A stretch of 64,000 nt of DNA from Gorsachius magnificus (taxonomy: Eukaryota > Chordata > Aves > Pelecaniformes > Ardeidae), in assembly GCA_034008185.1 (NCBI GenBank), contig CM067081.1, forward strand, positions 108,013,265 to 108,077,264, written 5' to 3'. Shown in pieces: positions 48,196 to 60,105 of the stretch (position 1 is the stretch's first letter; each line of letters begins with the position of its first letter). The position numbers and the translations under genes are program-made. The notes beneath the pieces were generated by a model. The model was not told where the DNA came from. It was given only the letters and a program-made list of their open reading frames with translations, and did not search any database.

Positions 48196-51074
48196 GGAAT
48201 TTGCCTATATCCTAAATTCTAAACTTTTAAATAGTAGATATTAACCTTCAAGCACCTATAAAAAGTTTTTACACATGTACATACATACATGAATATATGT
48301 GTGGATATATAAAGGGCTAAACAGTGTTATAAACCCAGCAATTTCAAAAGGTCAGAAATACTTTGATGCAATCACAATAAATTAATATACCCCAGGTTGA
48401 CAGAAAAATTTCTGACAGCATATTGTGTCTCGCTATTCAAATGTTAAGTCACACATGGCATACACAGGACTGTAACACCTCCTGGTTAATGTGTCAAGAC
48501 TTGTGTCAACACGCATACCATGTTATTTCCAAACTCAATAAACTTATTAAAAAGAAAAAGATATCACTAACTGTAACAGGCCTGACTCTTTGCTAGTCCT
48601 TTTCCAGAGATCTCTGAAATACTGCAGCACTGAATTGTACTCAGCATTGGAAATATCCCTTGTTCAGCTCTACTCAACAGCGTTTCTAACATCAAGACAC
48701 TTTTATTTTGAGGCACCAGATATTCCTGCAGCTGGTTGAAAGGGGAAATGGAGATTTAGGCATGAAGGAAGTTGTGAGAAATAGTTTGTGATTTTGAAGT
48801 GCAGATGGCAATTGGGATATTTAGCAATAAAGAAGCAAACTTTAATAACACTGACACTGGCAAAGCTGAAAAAGAAACTTAAAAGTTTCAGTCAAGATAG
48901 AATTCTTCCTTTTAAGTCAAGTGTTAGAAAACGCTGCTGTGCTGTCTGCCACTACTTTAAAAATGAGCAACTGGATAGTTTTACAAAATGAACCATAAAT
49001 AATTAGTGATTATCTCAGTTTTTATAGCATGGAAATTCTGGTTCTGTGTAATACTCTTGTGCAATTATCTCATGACTTTCTAAGTTTGTTTACATCTGTG
49101 TATTTGGCAACTAGACATAATAACATTTTAACAAGAGAAAACTGAAGTGTATGCTGGTACTCTAATTTGACTTAGAAAATCCTAAAATCATTAGAAATAT
49201 TCATTCTGCATAACATTATTTACTTCCTCTGAAAAATGGTAGGGATAACAGTTTGTCCCTTTTCTTTCATTGAATTAATCTAAATGTCTTTCCTAGGATT
49301 AAATTGCCACACATTGCTGTGCTAAGAAGGCACAAGCTTATCCTTTGCTCCAAGACAGTGTTTGTCCTTTCATATATTCATACAGACATCTTCAGGTGTT
49401 GTTTTTTTTAACACTGGACAGTGTCATGTTCTAGTTGCCTCCATCTGCCTAAACAACTGATGCTTGTTGGTCCTGGAACAACCTATCCCCAAAACAATTT
49501 AATTCTCCTTCAGCTTGCCTTTTAGGATCTATCAGTCAACATGAAACATCTCCTGCATGTTGTACCTCCAAGAATTCATGCTGCTTCCATCAATACCAGT
49601 CTAAGCCACATATCCATAACACAGATCATTTATTTGTCAGGCACAAATATATACAGTTTTTTCCCCTGCTACTCCTTAAAAATGGTTAACTATCAAAGCT
49701 GCCCAAACATTGGCTATGGTCTTTTTAAGTTAATCACCTTGTTTGTCTCTGTAAGCCACAGCAAGGATTATACTTTTCTTGAAGCCAATTAATCCAAACT
49801 GTCTTGGACACTTGCCTTAGACAAGGACAACTCTCCCCTTCACCTCTGCATTGATTATATGGGTACTTAGTTCACTGGTTTAAACCAGGTGTATATCTTT
49901 TCATGATCTTGAGTTTGGTGACAGATCTTGCCTCAAATAAGAAGGAAACCAGTGTAAGCTGTTAAGTTGTCCTGGCACAGTATCTTCCATCAGTATATTC
50001 CCTGTCATCAATTTTCTTAGTAAAACAATTTATAGATTCATTTTTAAATTCTGATTCTTGGAAATAATCAATATTCCAGAACTATATGGAACGTGTATAT
50101 GTGTGGTACTACAATTTGCTTGTCTTTACTTATAAGAATGCACACTTAAGAAAAAGGCCAGGTTACTAGTCACAAAGAGATACTTTACATAATCACATTT
50201 TTATCACAGTAATCAGTCAACGTATTGAAAACCATCTTGTCAGAATGTTTAAATGAATTGATTATTTAATGTGGGAGTGCTCTGAGTGGGAAGAGTGCAT
50301 TGTGACTGCTCAGCCTCACTTGTTTAGTGTTTAGCTGTAAGTGATCTCAGTGAAGTACCTTCCTGCAATTTAATGAGACAAAGGTAATCACATAAAGGGG
50401 GTTATTTTTGTTATTTCCTATTTACTTGCCTCAGTGAAAATGTCACCTTGTCTTTAATTACATTTTCATTCCTTCTCAAGTTTTCTTCTTAAAAACTAAT
50501 GATGGAAGAAATCAGATGTTCTCTTCAGTCCTGGAGATTACAATTATTGGGGGGTTTTAATTTTATTTTTTATTATTATTCATCTCCAAAGAGTTTTGTA
50601 AGGGTAAGATTAACAAGTGCCCTTTCCCTATAGAAGCTAGCTTTTGACATCTCCTGCTGCCATGCCTGTGCCGGGCTCAAGGGGAATAGTACTGGTACTG
50701 GTAACTGAAACAGTGGCAGAAGTGTTGGCAGAAATGATGCACAATAAATTACAGTATGATTTCTAGCATTTTCCCTCTTCTCATTTTTAATTAATCAAAC
50801 AACAAAATCAGCCTCATGCTTAGATTGCCTTTTACTCTATTTCAATCTATTGTCCCTCATACAGACTAATGGGCATACTCTGCTCCCAAGAAGCTGTCTC
50901 CTGAAGGGGAGAGAGGAAGCAGAAAATGAGCTGGTAACAACAGCAGCTGGCTGGGTGATGAATGGGAGTTTCCTGTCTTTTATCAAAGACATCGACAGGC
51001 ATTCATTCTGATCCAGATTTCAAAAATGCTGTGAATAACACTCAATAGCTTCCTACAGATGTCTGGAAACAACC

Positions 51075-51076
<2 letters not shown>
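48196..51076. other. unassigned AT-rich DNA
   Basis: No supported gene or recognised repeat is seen. Confidence 0.5.

Positions 51077-51110
<34 letters not shown>
51077..51110 (+). repeat. (AC)17 microsatellite
   Basis: An uninterrupted dinucleotide repeat. Confidence 0.97.
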
Positions 51111-51114
<4 letters not shown>

Positions 51115-51879
51115 CGCATGCAAGAGCTGCTTGGCTGTAACTGGGTTTGCATGGTTCTCTGTTTTCCTGGAACACAAAATATAATTTACTAATTTTACTT
51201 TAACAGGGGTGTTTTGAGGAGCTCTCCTAACTCAAGGACAACCACTTGTCCCAGCTGTTTAAAGCCAGTATTCACTGCTGAAGAGTAACTGTTGCTTGTG
51301 TGGTAGCAAATTATTCCTCCCTTACCTACGAATGTGTCTGTTCCTGAGGTTCAAGTGTGAGCAGACCTCATGCTGTCCCACATGCTTACAGACATTACTG
51401 GTCAAAGCAGCTCCCCATTCACTGATATTGCTGGACAAAATAGCAACAAGATATTTACGTGGTGCAATGGAAGAGAAATCACTTTGCTCGGATTAAGAGC
51501 CATATGATTAGAGCTACTTTTGTTGTCGGCTTTGTGTTGTTTTCCCTTTGCCAGTGATCACGGGGGAGATAAACCAGATGATTTGGGAGGTGCAGTTGAT
51601 TTCTGACAGAAAAACAAAATTGCTTTTGCAGCTAAATGTTAAGCACAGCATTATTATAAAAACAAGAGAAAAGGAGACTCATGCTTCCACCAGGTTTTCC
51701 TCCCAGAAACAGTGATTCTATAATATTGGCACTAATCATGAATTTGTTTTGCCTGATTCTGGAGGATGTTTTTCACATTTAGTTGATATACATTACAATG
51801 GCTATAAACTCACAAAGAACTTGTGATAAGGCCCTATGCTCTTCTATTTTATGAAATTAAACCAATTAAATTAAATTCT

Positions 51880-51989
51880 CTAAACCAGCTGTTTTGCATC
51901 AGAAACCTGGGGAACGGCTATGCTCCATTCATCTCTTGATGAGAAATCCATCTTCAGTTGATAAGTTAGTTCATCCAAAGGTCTGAGAC
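51880..51989 (-). other. candidate terminal coding exon, gene unknown
   Basis: On the minus strand an acceptor (TGTATTCTTTATTCACAG) precedes 51989. The frame, with two leading bases, reads on to TAG at 51880-51882. Part reads LRPLDELTYQLKMDFSSR, which looks protein-like. A weak donor (CCCCAG|GTTTCT) before the stop could make it an internal exon instead. No polyadenylation signal was confirmed. The protein is not recognised. Confidence 0.3.
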
Positions 51990-52113
51990 CTGTGAATAAA
52001 GAATACATATAAATCTCATGTATTACTCTCATTATAGTTTTAGGTGCATGATTAAAATGGATGCAATGGTAATTTGTTTTAAAAAGAGACAGCCTCCACA
52101 AACTCACTGACTA

Positions 52114-54052
52114 GCTAGGATACACTCATCAAACTTGTCAGTCTCCCCATAACCCCTTGTGTTGGTGCAAGGTTTTATAAATGGCCAAAAGCTCAGTGTA
52201 GGCTCATGTTAAGAGTCCTAAATAAGATTAATGGTAGAGCTAGTCAGTGTATTTATTACATGTCACCTGTATATATTTTTACATCACCTATCTCTCTAAA
52301 ACAAATTCATTTAAAAGTTCCCAAATTAGCAAAGCATTACTACCTTTCCTCCACATATATGTAAAGTCTTTTCCTGTTACAGTTCTAAACTTAGGTCATT
52401 CTAAGGTGCACTTTGCTTTGATGTTATGGCAGCAAGCACTTTAGATCTGCTTAGAGAGATTAGATTACCTAAGCAAGAGTTGAAACCATTTTTGATTCTA
52501 TTTCTCACCTTTTTCACCGACCTTTGCTTGCTTCGGAAAAAAAGTATCTGGGCCTCTGTTTTAAGTGGTTTGATTCCCTTCTCTCACAAGCTTAATTGTT
52601 AAAGTGGGGAAAAAAAATGACATTCTTTTTTCTACAAAATTAGAGTTATCAGCCTTTTTGCCCAAATGAATGAAATCATGTGACACTCACAAGCATGGTT
52701 CTCAATTTTCTTTCATTGGTTAATTTTAAGATGGTTATGGTGTAATATTTTACAACTTACAGCTTAATGTGCAGAAAATGTATTCCTTCAGTGTTTCTTT
52801 TTTTTTTTTTTTTTAGCATTTCTATTCTTGGTCTGTGGTGCACAGACAGGAACACCTAGTCATCCACTACTCACATTCTTCAGAATTCCTTCATGTAGGT
52901 GCTAAATATCTGTGGCAACTAGAAAAAAGATAGTAAATGACCTCACATATAGTGATAATTCAGTTTCCCAGTCCTTTTTTCATTCCATGGATCAATCCAT
53001 TTGGACAAATATCCCTGCCTTAACTAAATGTGGTACACCGGTTACTTAATAAAACCCTTGCTATTTCATATTTATAAATAGGACAAGTTCTAGACCAGAG
53101 CTTTGATGTTAGTTTTATTGTAAAGAATTTTAAGCTTTCATTTCACACAAATTTTATGAACTTTGGTAAATAAGAAACATCTGACCTCCACATGACAGAA
53201 TTTTTTTGCCAAAAGAGGAAAAATGTAATTCATTAGCATGAAAGTCTGCACAACTGACTAAAGTAACACATTTCTTAGGTTCAAAGGTACTTGTTTGGAA
53301 ACTTTTCTAGAAGGGAATAGGAAGTGAAAGGTATTTTCAGTAAGACACTGAGCTGACAACCAGACACACATGGAATAATCTCTTTCTGCCAGGTAGCAGA
53401 AGGAAAAAGTTATTTCAGGACAGCTGCATTTGCATGGATTTGCATTTATCCATATTTCTGAATATTTTTTGGATGCTTTCATTAGTATTTTTCTATGTTT
53501 CCATTATATACATGACAACAGATTATGATTGTAACTGTATTCATTAAAAGATGCCAGGATTGCACTGTAGAGTGCATGAGTCATATGCTCACTTTACAGT
53601 ATGGCATTGATTTGGGGAAGAAAATAAAAGTTATTAAAAAAAAAAGGTGGTGGGGGCGGGGCTTAGAGAGCAAGCTCTTTATCCTAGGGAGTAAGGACTC
53701 TGTCAAAGGGTCCTTCCTGTTTTGTTCTATGTTCAGGTGGTTGAGTCTGACCTTTCTGGCAGTGAAAACATGACTTCACGTCACAGATTTTTTTGAATTA
53801 CTGTGACACAAAAACGACTTCATAATAAGGCATGAGGGCTTGCAGCTTCTGGCTGCAAGTGTACTACACAAGAAAGAACATTATTGTCAACTCATTGAGC
53901 TGCTCATTTTCTTCCTAAACTGTAAGAGCACTCCCTTATCCACTTTGGTTTAAATGGGCAACTACAAGAGATCTTCTGTTTAAGCCAAGCTAGTACAGGC
54001 AAGCCATTGCAGATGCCTAGAGTTAATAGTTTCTGCAACTACAATGTACATG
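52114..54052. other. unassigned DNA with a poly(T) run
   Basis: No supported gene. A T run of about 20 bases lies near 52796-52815, without an adjacent retrocopy that I can see. Confidence 0.45.
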
Positions 54053-54082
54053 TGTACATATGCACATATGCACATATGCACA
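54053..54082 (+). repeat. short (ACATATGC)n tandem repeat
   Basis: Three to four units of an 8-bp palindromic-core repeat. Confidence 0.8.
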
Positions 54083-57000
54083 TACACTTACGGAATAGAC
54101 CATCCTCAAACAGTCATATGATCAAACCTCAGCAGTATTTATCAAAACTGATGTGCTAATTTGTTTCCTACTTTTCATTCAAGCTAAAACATAGTTGGGG
54201 GTTCCCAAAAAACTGGGCTTTTTCTGAAAACAGAAAGGATTGCCTGTGAAATGGATTGGAGAGAAAAAGTACTTTTCTAAAAGCAAGAGACAGTGTGTTT
54301 TCTATTTATTTTAGAAAAGAATCTCCAGAATGCAGATTCTGGCTGCACTTACTGTCATTGGCAACTGGTGGAAGTCTCAGAATGAAAACAAGTCTTCTCA
54401 GTTTCAGCAGTGAATACAGTGGCATGCTAGGGTACCAGAAGGCGATGACATAGGTGGTCTAAGATAAAGCTAGGTAATAAGTGATACAAGAAAGGCTATG
54501 GTCCTCTTTTACTCTGTTTGCTTGAGCTTTAAGGTTCCAAGGAATCTAGGATGAAAGTAGGTGTCTCATGGAGGCAGTCCACAGCTTGTTAATTTTTGCC
54601 TTGTCAGCTACCAGTACCATTTCTGTTGTGAAATATTTGGGACACTCGTGACGAAAAAAGAGAATCCCTACTCATACTAATCAATGTCCTTTACATTTGT
54701 CAAATTGGCACAGCTGGCCCAGATTGGAGCATACTCAATAAGGTAACATTGCTTCAGTATGAAGAGACCATAATGAGGCAGCTGTGCTAATGTCTCAGAG
54801 TGGACAGTATGCTATCAAAGATCAGGCATTGCAGTACTCTGAGAAAAAGATGTTGAGCTGCTGGGCAGCTGACAGGTAAAAAAACGGGAGATTTTCATCA
54901 ATACATTAATATGCACACTATTTTAAACAATGTAATTTGTTGCAAAACTGAACGTGGACAAACCCAGGAATCATGTTATGAAGCAGTAGAATTTTCATTA
55001 TAATTTTGTTACATTAAGTAGCGGTGACTTAGAAGGAAGGTCTTATCTTAGAATTTGTCTTTGACAGGACAGAGATGGCTAAAGGCATTCAATATCTATG
55101 TGACATGGGCCTCTTAAGAACGGACTTGTGTTTTTATGTGGGTAATTGCAGTAGAACTACGTAGCAGAGCAGGATTTGGGCAGTATTGTCCCAGGGTTTT
55201 TATATCCCACAGCAGAGAAGAAAAGAGCTGATTTATAGTCTTCAGATTATGTATTTTGTCATAAAGAAATCAGTATAGATATTCTGTGCCTCATCTAAAA
55301 ATTAATACTGAACATTGCATATTAATATTCTCAGACAAAATTCTGCACTGTTTTTATCTTGCTGAAAAGTACTTTGTCCTCTTGGTTTCTAAAACTCTTA
55401 AAATGAGGATTAAGACTATCACATTTAATAAATGCTTCTCTATTTCTTTGGGTATAACTATTTCATTTTAAGAACCTTCAATTAGAGATAAATGCACTGA
55501 TTACCATTTAAATGCCAATTATAAGGAGTCTTGTAGACATAATAAACCAGACATTAACACTATGTTTGACACAAGCATTAACAGAAGAATTGAACACTAT
55601 CACAAATCAAATCAGTGACCTTCTTCCAATCTATAATAAAGAAATCAAAAATGCTTTCAGCCTCAAATGGCCAAAAGAAAATCAACAAGCAATTACTGCA
55701 AACATCCCAGTAGTTGCATGACTCAGTGATTCATTCAGATTCAGGCCAAGGAGACACACAATAAAACCCATCTGCTCCAAAATATCTTGTAGATCAAATT
55801 TAAATTACAGTTCTGCTACTAAAGAAGCAGCTTTCTCTGATGCAGTGTAGGTGACAGTGTGAAATGATACTGATAGCCAAGAAAAAGAGATTAAGACACG
55901 GAAAATTTAAGATAAGGAGATGCAACTTTTTAGTTACGTGTATTTGCAAGACCATATTGTAAAATGAGACTTATCGTTAAAAAAAAGGCAAGACATGAAT
56001 GGGAAATTGATAAGTATTTTTGGAGGTGACATAAAATGAAATTAAATGACTGACGAGGACTAGAGTGGCAAATAGAATTGAGAAAATTCAAACCAGTAGA
56101 TTCAGTGGTAAAATTAACATCCTACCTAAAATGAACTTTATGAAATTAAGTTTTAAAACAGGAACCTGTAGCTGTATCTAAATTATAACTGAATGGTAAG
56201 TGAAGTATAACAGAGATTAAAAAAATCCTTTTTTGCAAGTTTTAACTCCAGGAGCAGGCACTCTATTTCTATACCAGGTTCCAGACTCTTATCCATGACT
56301 GACTGTGCTTTTGGAATGACTTTCTTCTTCTGTTGCAGTTTGTGATTTTTTTTTAGCAAATTTAAACACCTTCCTCTCAGTCTCCTTATATCATGAACTT
56401 CCCATTTATTTTCTTGGGTTTTGTCCAAACTAACAGTTGTTCACTTATATATTTTTTTACATTATCTTTATTTATATAATTCATTATACATATATTTTAT
56501 AAGCTGCTTTTAGTTGTCATTATTGGTGAAGTCTTGCACATGTGTGGCATCTTCATTCCTCTTTACTTTGGAGTGTTTGAGGATCTGCCATCTGGAAGTC
56601 AAATAGTCAACACTGACATTTAATGTATTTAGACATTTATCTGCCATTAAATTCTAATATGAATAAGTGTGTAAACATGTTTTTAATTCTTTGTAAAAAA
56701 CAGTTTCAATAGCTACTAGAACGGAAATATAAAGATGAAATTTAATGTAGTAAATTCTTATTCTAAAGAGCAAAATCTTGTAGTATATATTATATATTCT
56801 TTTTTTTTTAAATATATTTTAACACATGTTTTTGAATTGGCAGAACTTTATTCTCTGTTTTGGAACCTTTAAAAGACCATCCTCTGTTTCCAGAGAGTTT
56901 ACTCAGTCCTATGAATCAAGGTCATCATGCAGTGCCATATATTATATTTTTGTTTGATTGGTAGGCTTGTTTTGGTTTTGTTTTTTAATAGTCTTTTTGC

Positions 57001-58589
57001 TGTTCTTTAACTTTAAAGTGAAAGACTAGAACGATGGTATTTTCATTACTCTCTCTACTTCTCTGTCAGTTTATATTCTAAATTTATATGCAAGATGAGG
57101 CCTAAGCCCTAATCCATAGTTGCATATAATTTATAACATTTACTAGCCCTGACTATAAAAGAAATTGCAAACTATCAGGCTAAATGACACAAAGGAAAGC
57201 CACGTTCTTACTTGCCTACAGCATAAAACAACTAGTCATTATAGTTATTACAAAGCTATAAGATATAACATACTGAAATAACAAGGAGTTCATTCAATAC
57301 ATTGAACAACTCTGAAATTCTCTTTACATCTTGGTCCTACAGTCTTTTCCAAACCTCTTTCCAGTTACAAACATTCAGTTTAATTACCTGGTGGGACATC
57401 TGGCACAAAGACATGGTGATTGGGAGAGAGGAAGATGCAAGATGGAGAATCTTTTGGAGTGATTTTTCTCCTTTGCTTCTGCTCTCCTGGCTTCCACACT
57501 CACCTGTAAAGGGTGACTTTTCACCACCTGATGAACTCAGGGGCAATGCATAGCTCACAGAAAGTGATGCAGACCTTGTCCCTCACTTTTTGACTAGGAT
57601 GTCACTGAAGCCTAAAACTGCCCGTCAGCCAGCACATCTGTGTATTTTTGCTTTTTAACTAATGTACAGAGGCTTTTGTGTCCTGGATATCAGCCCAGAT
57701 ACAAAATCTGCAAGTTTAAGCATAGATATTCTCTTGAGTAATATCTGCTACAAGAAACAACTTTTTAAAGTTTCCTCATCTACATTTATCAACATTTCAC
57801 CAAAAGCCAGCCTTTTCTAGAGAAGCACCTGCTGAAGCAGTCATCTCTTTTCTCTCTGATGCACTTTTTGTTCTAGTACACAAGTGCTTTTTTTTTTTTT
57901 TTTAAGAAAACCTACAAGTTATCAGTATTGCTCATTTCTGATTTGAGGTTACATGAAAAGCCCATTTTCTCTTCAAGAGATAGAAATAAGACAGCAGAAA
58001 ACTCTATTGTATTATGTTACAAAAATATTATAAAATAAATCCAAACATCTCTGGGGAAATTTTTACAGGTATAAATGAAGTTACTACCTGCTGACCACAG
58101 GTAAGAGGAAATTGCTGCAATATTTATATAAGTCTGTAAAAATAAACCAGACAGAGTTGTAGTCCAAATTGCTCAACCAATAAGTTATGTTTTAGAAGAA
58201 GTTTTCTAAGAGCTTTTACCTCGGTTCTTTTCTCTAGTCTGGGCTTCCTCCAACAAGATCAGACTTAAGCCTACCGGTATTTTGCCTTAGAGTATCTGAT
58301 GAATGGGCTCACATCTACAGTATGCACACTGTTATTTCAGTCTCTCTTTCTGTATTTTTAATCAGGCTGATTTACTTTAGCAGACATATTTTCAAGTATT
58401 CCTTGAATTTCTAGGAAGCAATAAAAACAATATATGCTATTGTGTTCTTTCTCTGTGATAGGGACTTCTTCATCTTAATGGCACTTTTTGCCATTATCAA
58501 TCATTATGAACTATGAAGCCACTGAAATATATTAGAAATTTAAAATTTGCAAGAAATTTGAAATATGCAAACACTGCTTTGCAGAACTA
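54083..58589. other. unassigned AT-rich DNA
   Basis: No supported gene. A minus-strand frame at 56183-56428 is rich in Lys, Glu and Leu and reads somewhat like protein, but lacks convincing splice sites or a family match. A T run lies at 57889-57903. Confidence 0.45.
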
Positions 58590-58923
58590 TGAGGGAACAA
58601 GTACAGAATCCGCAGATGCGGCAGCTGAGCTAGACACTGGAGATATCCTTTGTCTCGTTGGCCGCAAGCCATGGGAGAAGTAAAACAAGAGCTAAGTGAG
58701 AAAAGTGAGGTCAACGCTGCAACCAATGGACTTTGCAAGATGAACTTTGCTTCCATATAAGGCTTGGACTCAGCGCTTGCCAACTAGATAGGTGATAAGA
58801 GAAAAGTAGTGGCTTTGTTTTGGGATCAGTAGAAAAGGATGTAAAACGTTAAATAAAGTGATTCCGATTCCGATTCCAATTCCGCTTGTGCATGAACTCG
58901 GAGTCCGTGCCTTCATTGCCACA
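58590..58923 (+). repeat. solo LTR with 6-bp target duplication
   Basis: The element runs from TGAGGGAACAAG to ATTGCCACA, 334 bases, between perfect 6-bp direct repeats GAACTA at 58584-58589 and 58924-58929. A TATA box (TATAA, 58756-58760) and an AATAAA signal (58852-58857) fit U3 and R. A (GATTCC) repeat with about four units follows at 58860-58884. Short LTRs with 6-bp duplications fit ERVK-like or alpharetrovirus-like elements. The sequence does not match the LTR at 10448. No internal retroviral sequence remains. Confidence 0.88.
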
Positions 58924-59579
58924 GAACTACAGTTCTGGACAATTCTTATCTCAGTGAATGTAATTTTGGAATTTCTGTATTAAGTCCTGCATAGTCTGTG
59001 ATTACATACCCCTCAGGTTTGATTTCTAAATTTTAGAGTGATGCATTGTGCAATTGCTCTTTCGAAACCCTTCCTTTTGGGCAAACTAGACCTGACAACA
59101 GCCCAGCCCCTGAAAGTCACCAGCAGATATGTAGCGTTTGCAGATAGTGTTGTAGGGCATTCAACCTGAGCTGCTCTATGCTGGTTGTCAGGTTGCTGTC
59201 TCCCTTATGTGGTAAAAATTGAAGCTAAGACCCTGTGATATGAAGTGAAGAAAATATTCAAGGTGATTGCTATAAGTAGAGATGCATCCTGCAGGCTGAA
59301 ATGCAGTGCCAGGAGAAAGTAGAGTCCTTGAAAGTGCAGTACAACAAAGTGAAGTATATTAAGTGTCTCAGCAGCTGCCAGGCAACTTCTTTCTGTTTGG
59401 ATAAGCCAAACTATTTCTTCCAAGAAGTTCAATCAAAGATCCTTTTAATTCTGGCAGCAGGGAGCTCTAGTGCGACTCCCTGCCTTTATATAATGTGTTT
59501 TGGAAGCTGGAATGAAATTACATATCCCTGAAGTATCTGAGGTGCCTTGAAAAGGATATCTGAGAGGGCATATCTCTAG

Positions 59580-59740
59580 ATGTTTTTGTTGTTACTGAAT
59601 ATATGTGTGGGTGTATGTGTGTGTATCTATAGATATATATATACACATACACACATTAATATAAGCACATTGTATATAAACATTTATAAATATTACATAT
59701 ATATGGATATGTATATTATATATGTGTATGTCTATGTATC
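59580..59740. repeat. TA/TG/CA-rich simple-sequence tract
   Basis: Interrupted runs of tg, ta and ca dinucleotides with partial dyad symmetry. It is a simple-sequence tract, not a gene. Confidence 0.85.
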
Positions 59741-60017
59741 AGGAAATTGGAGATTACTATTGTGGAGTGTTTGAAAGATTAATGAATCAGGCCACTTTCA
59801 ACAAATCAACACTCAGTTGACAGTCATTTATGTTACACTGCTAATGGTTAGCTCTTAATCACTTTCAATTGTTATCAATACGTATTCATCGTTGTCTTGG
59901 CCAATGAGCTTCTCTCATTGCTGATGCTTTATGCTCCCTCTTCTCTCCCTGGAAGAAAAAGGAATGATCTCATCATGTCCTTGACATAGTGCATCTTGGT
60001 TTTGGGACATTTTGTTT

Positions 60018-60105
60018 ATTCTGCAGGATCGTTTTGGTTCCATCAGACATCTGTCCTGCTCATTCTGCAGGATTATTTTGGTTTCATCATACATCTCTCT
60101 TACCT
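60018..60105 (+). repeat. 44-bp tandem duplication, two copies
   Basis: Two diverged copies of attctgcaggatcgttttgg... lie head to tail with a period of 44 bases (60018-60061 and 60062-60105), differing at about nine or ten positions. Confidence 0.8.

Noticed and set aside
57490..57600. Strong minus-strand donor ACAG|GTGAGT near 57500
   Set aside because: No acceptor with an open frame and good pyrimidine tract was found upstream.
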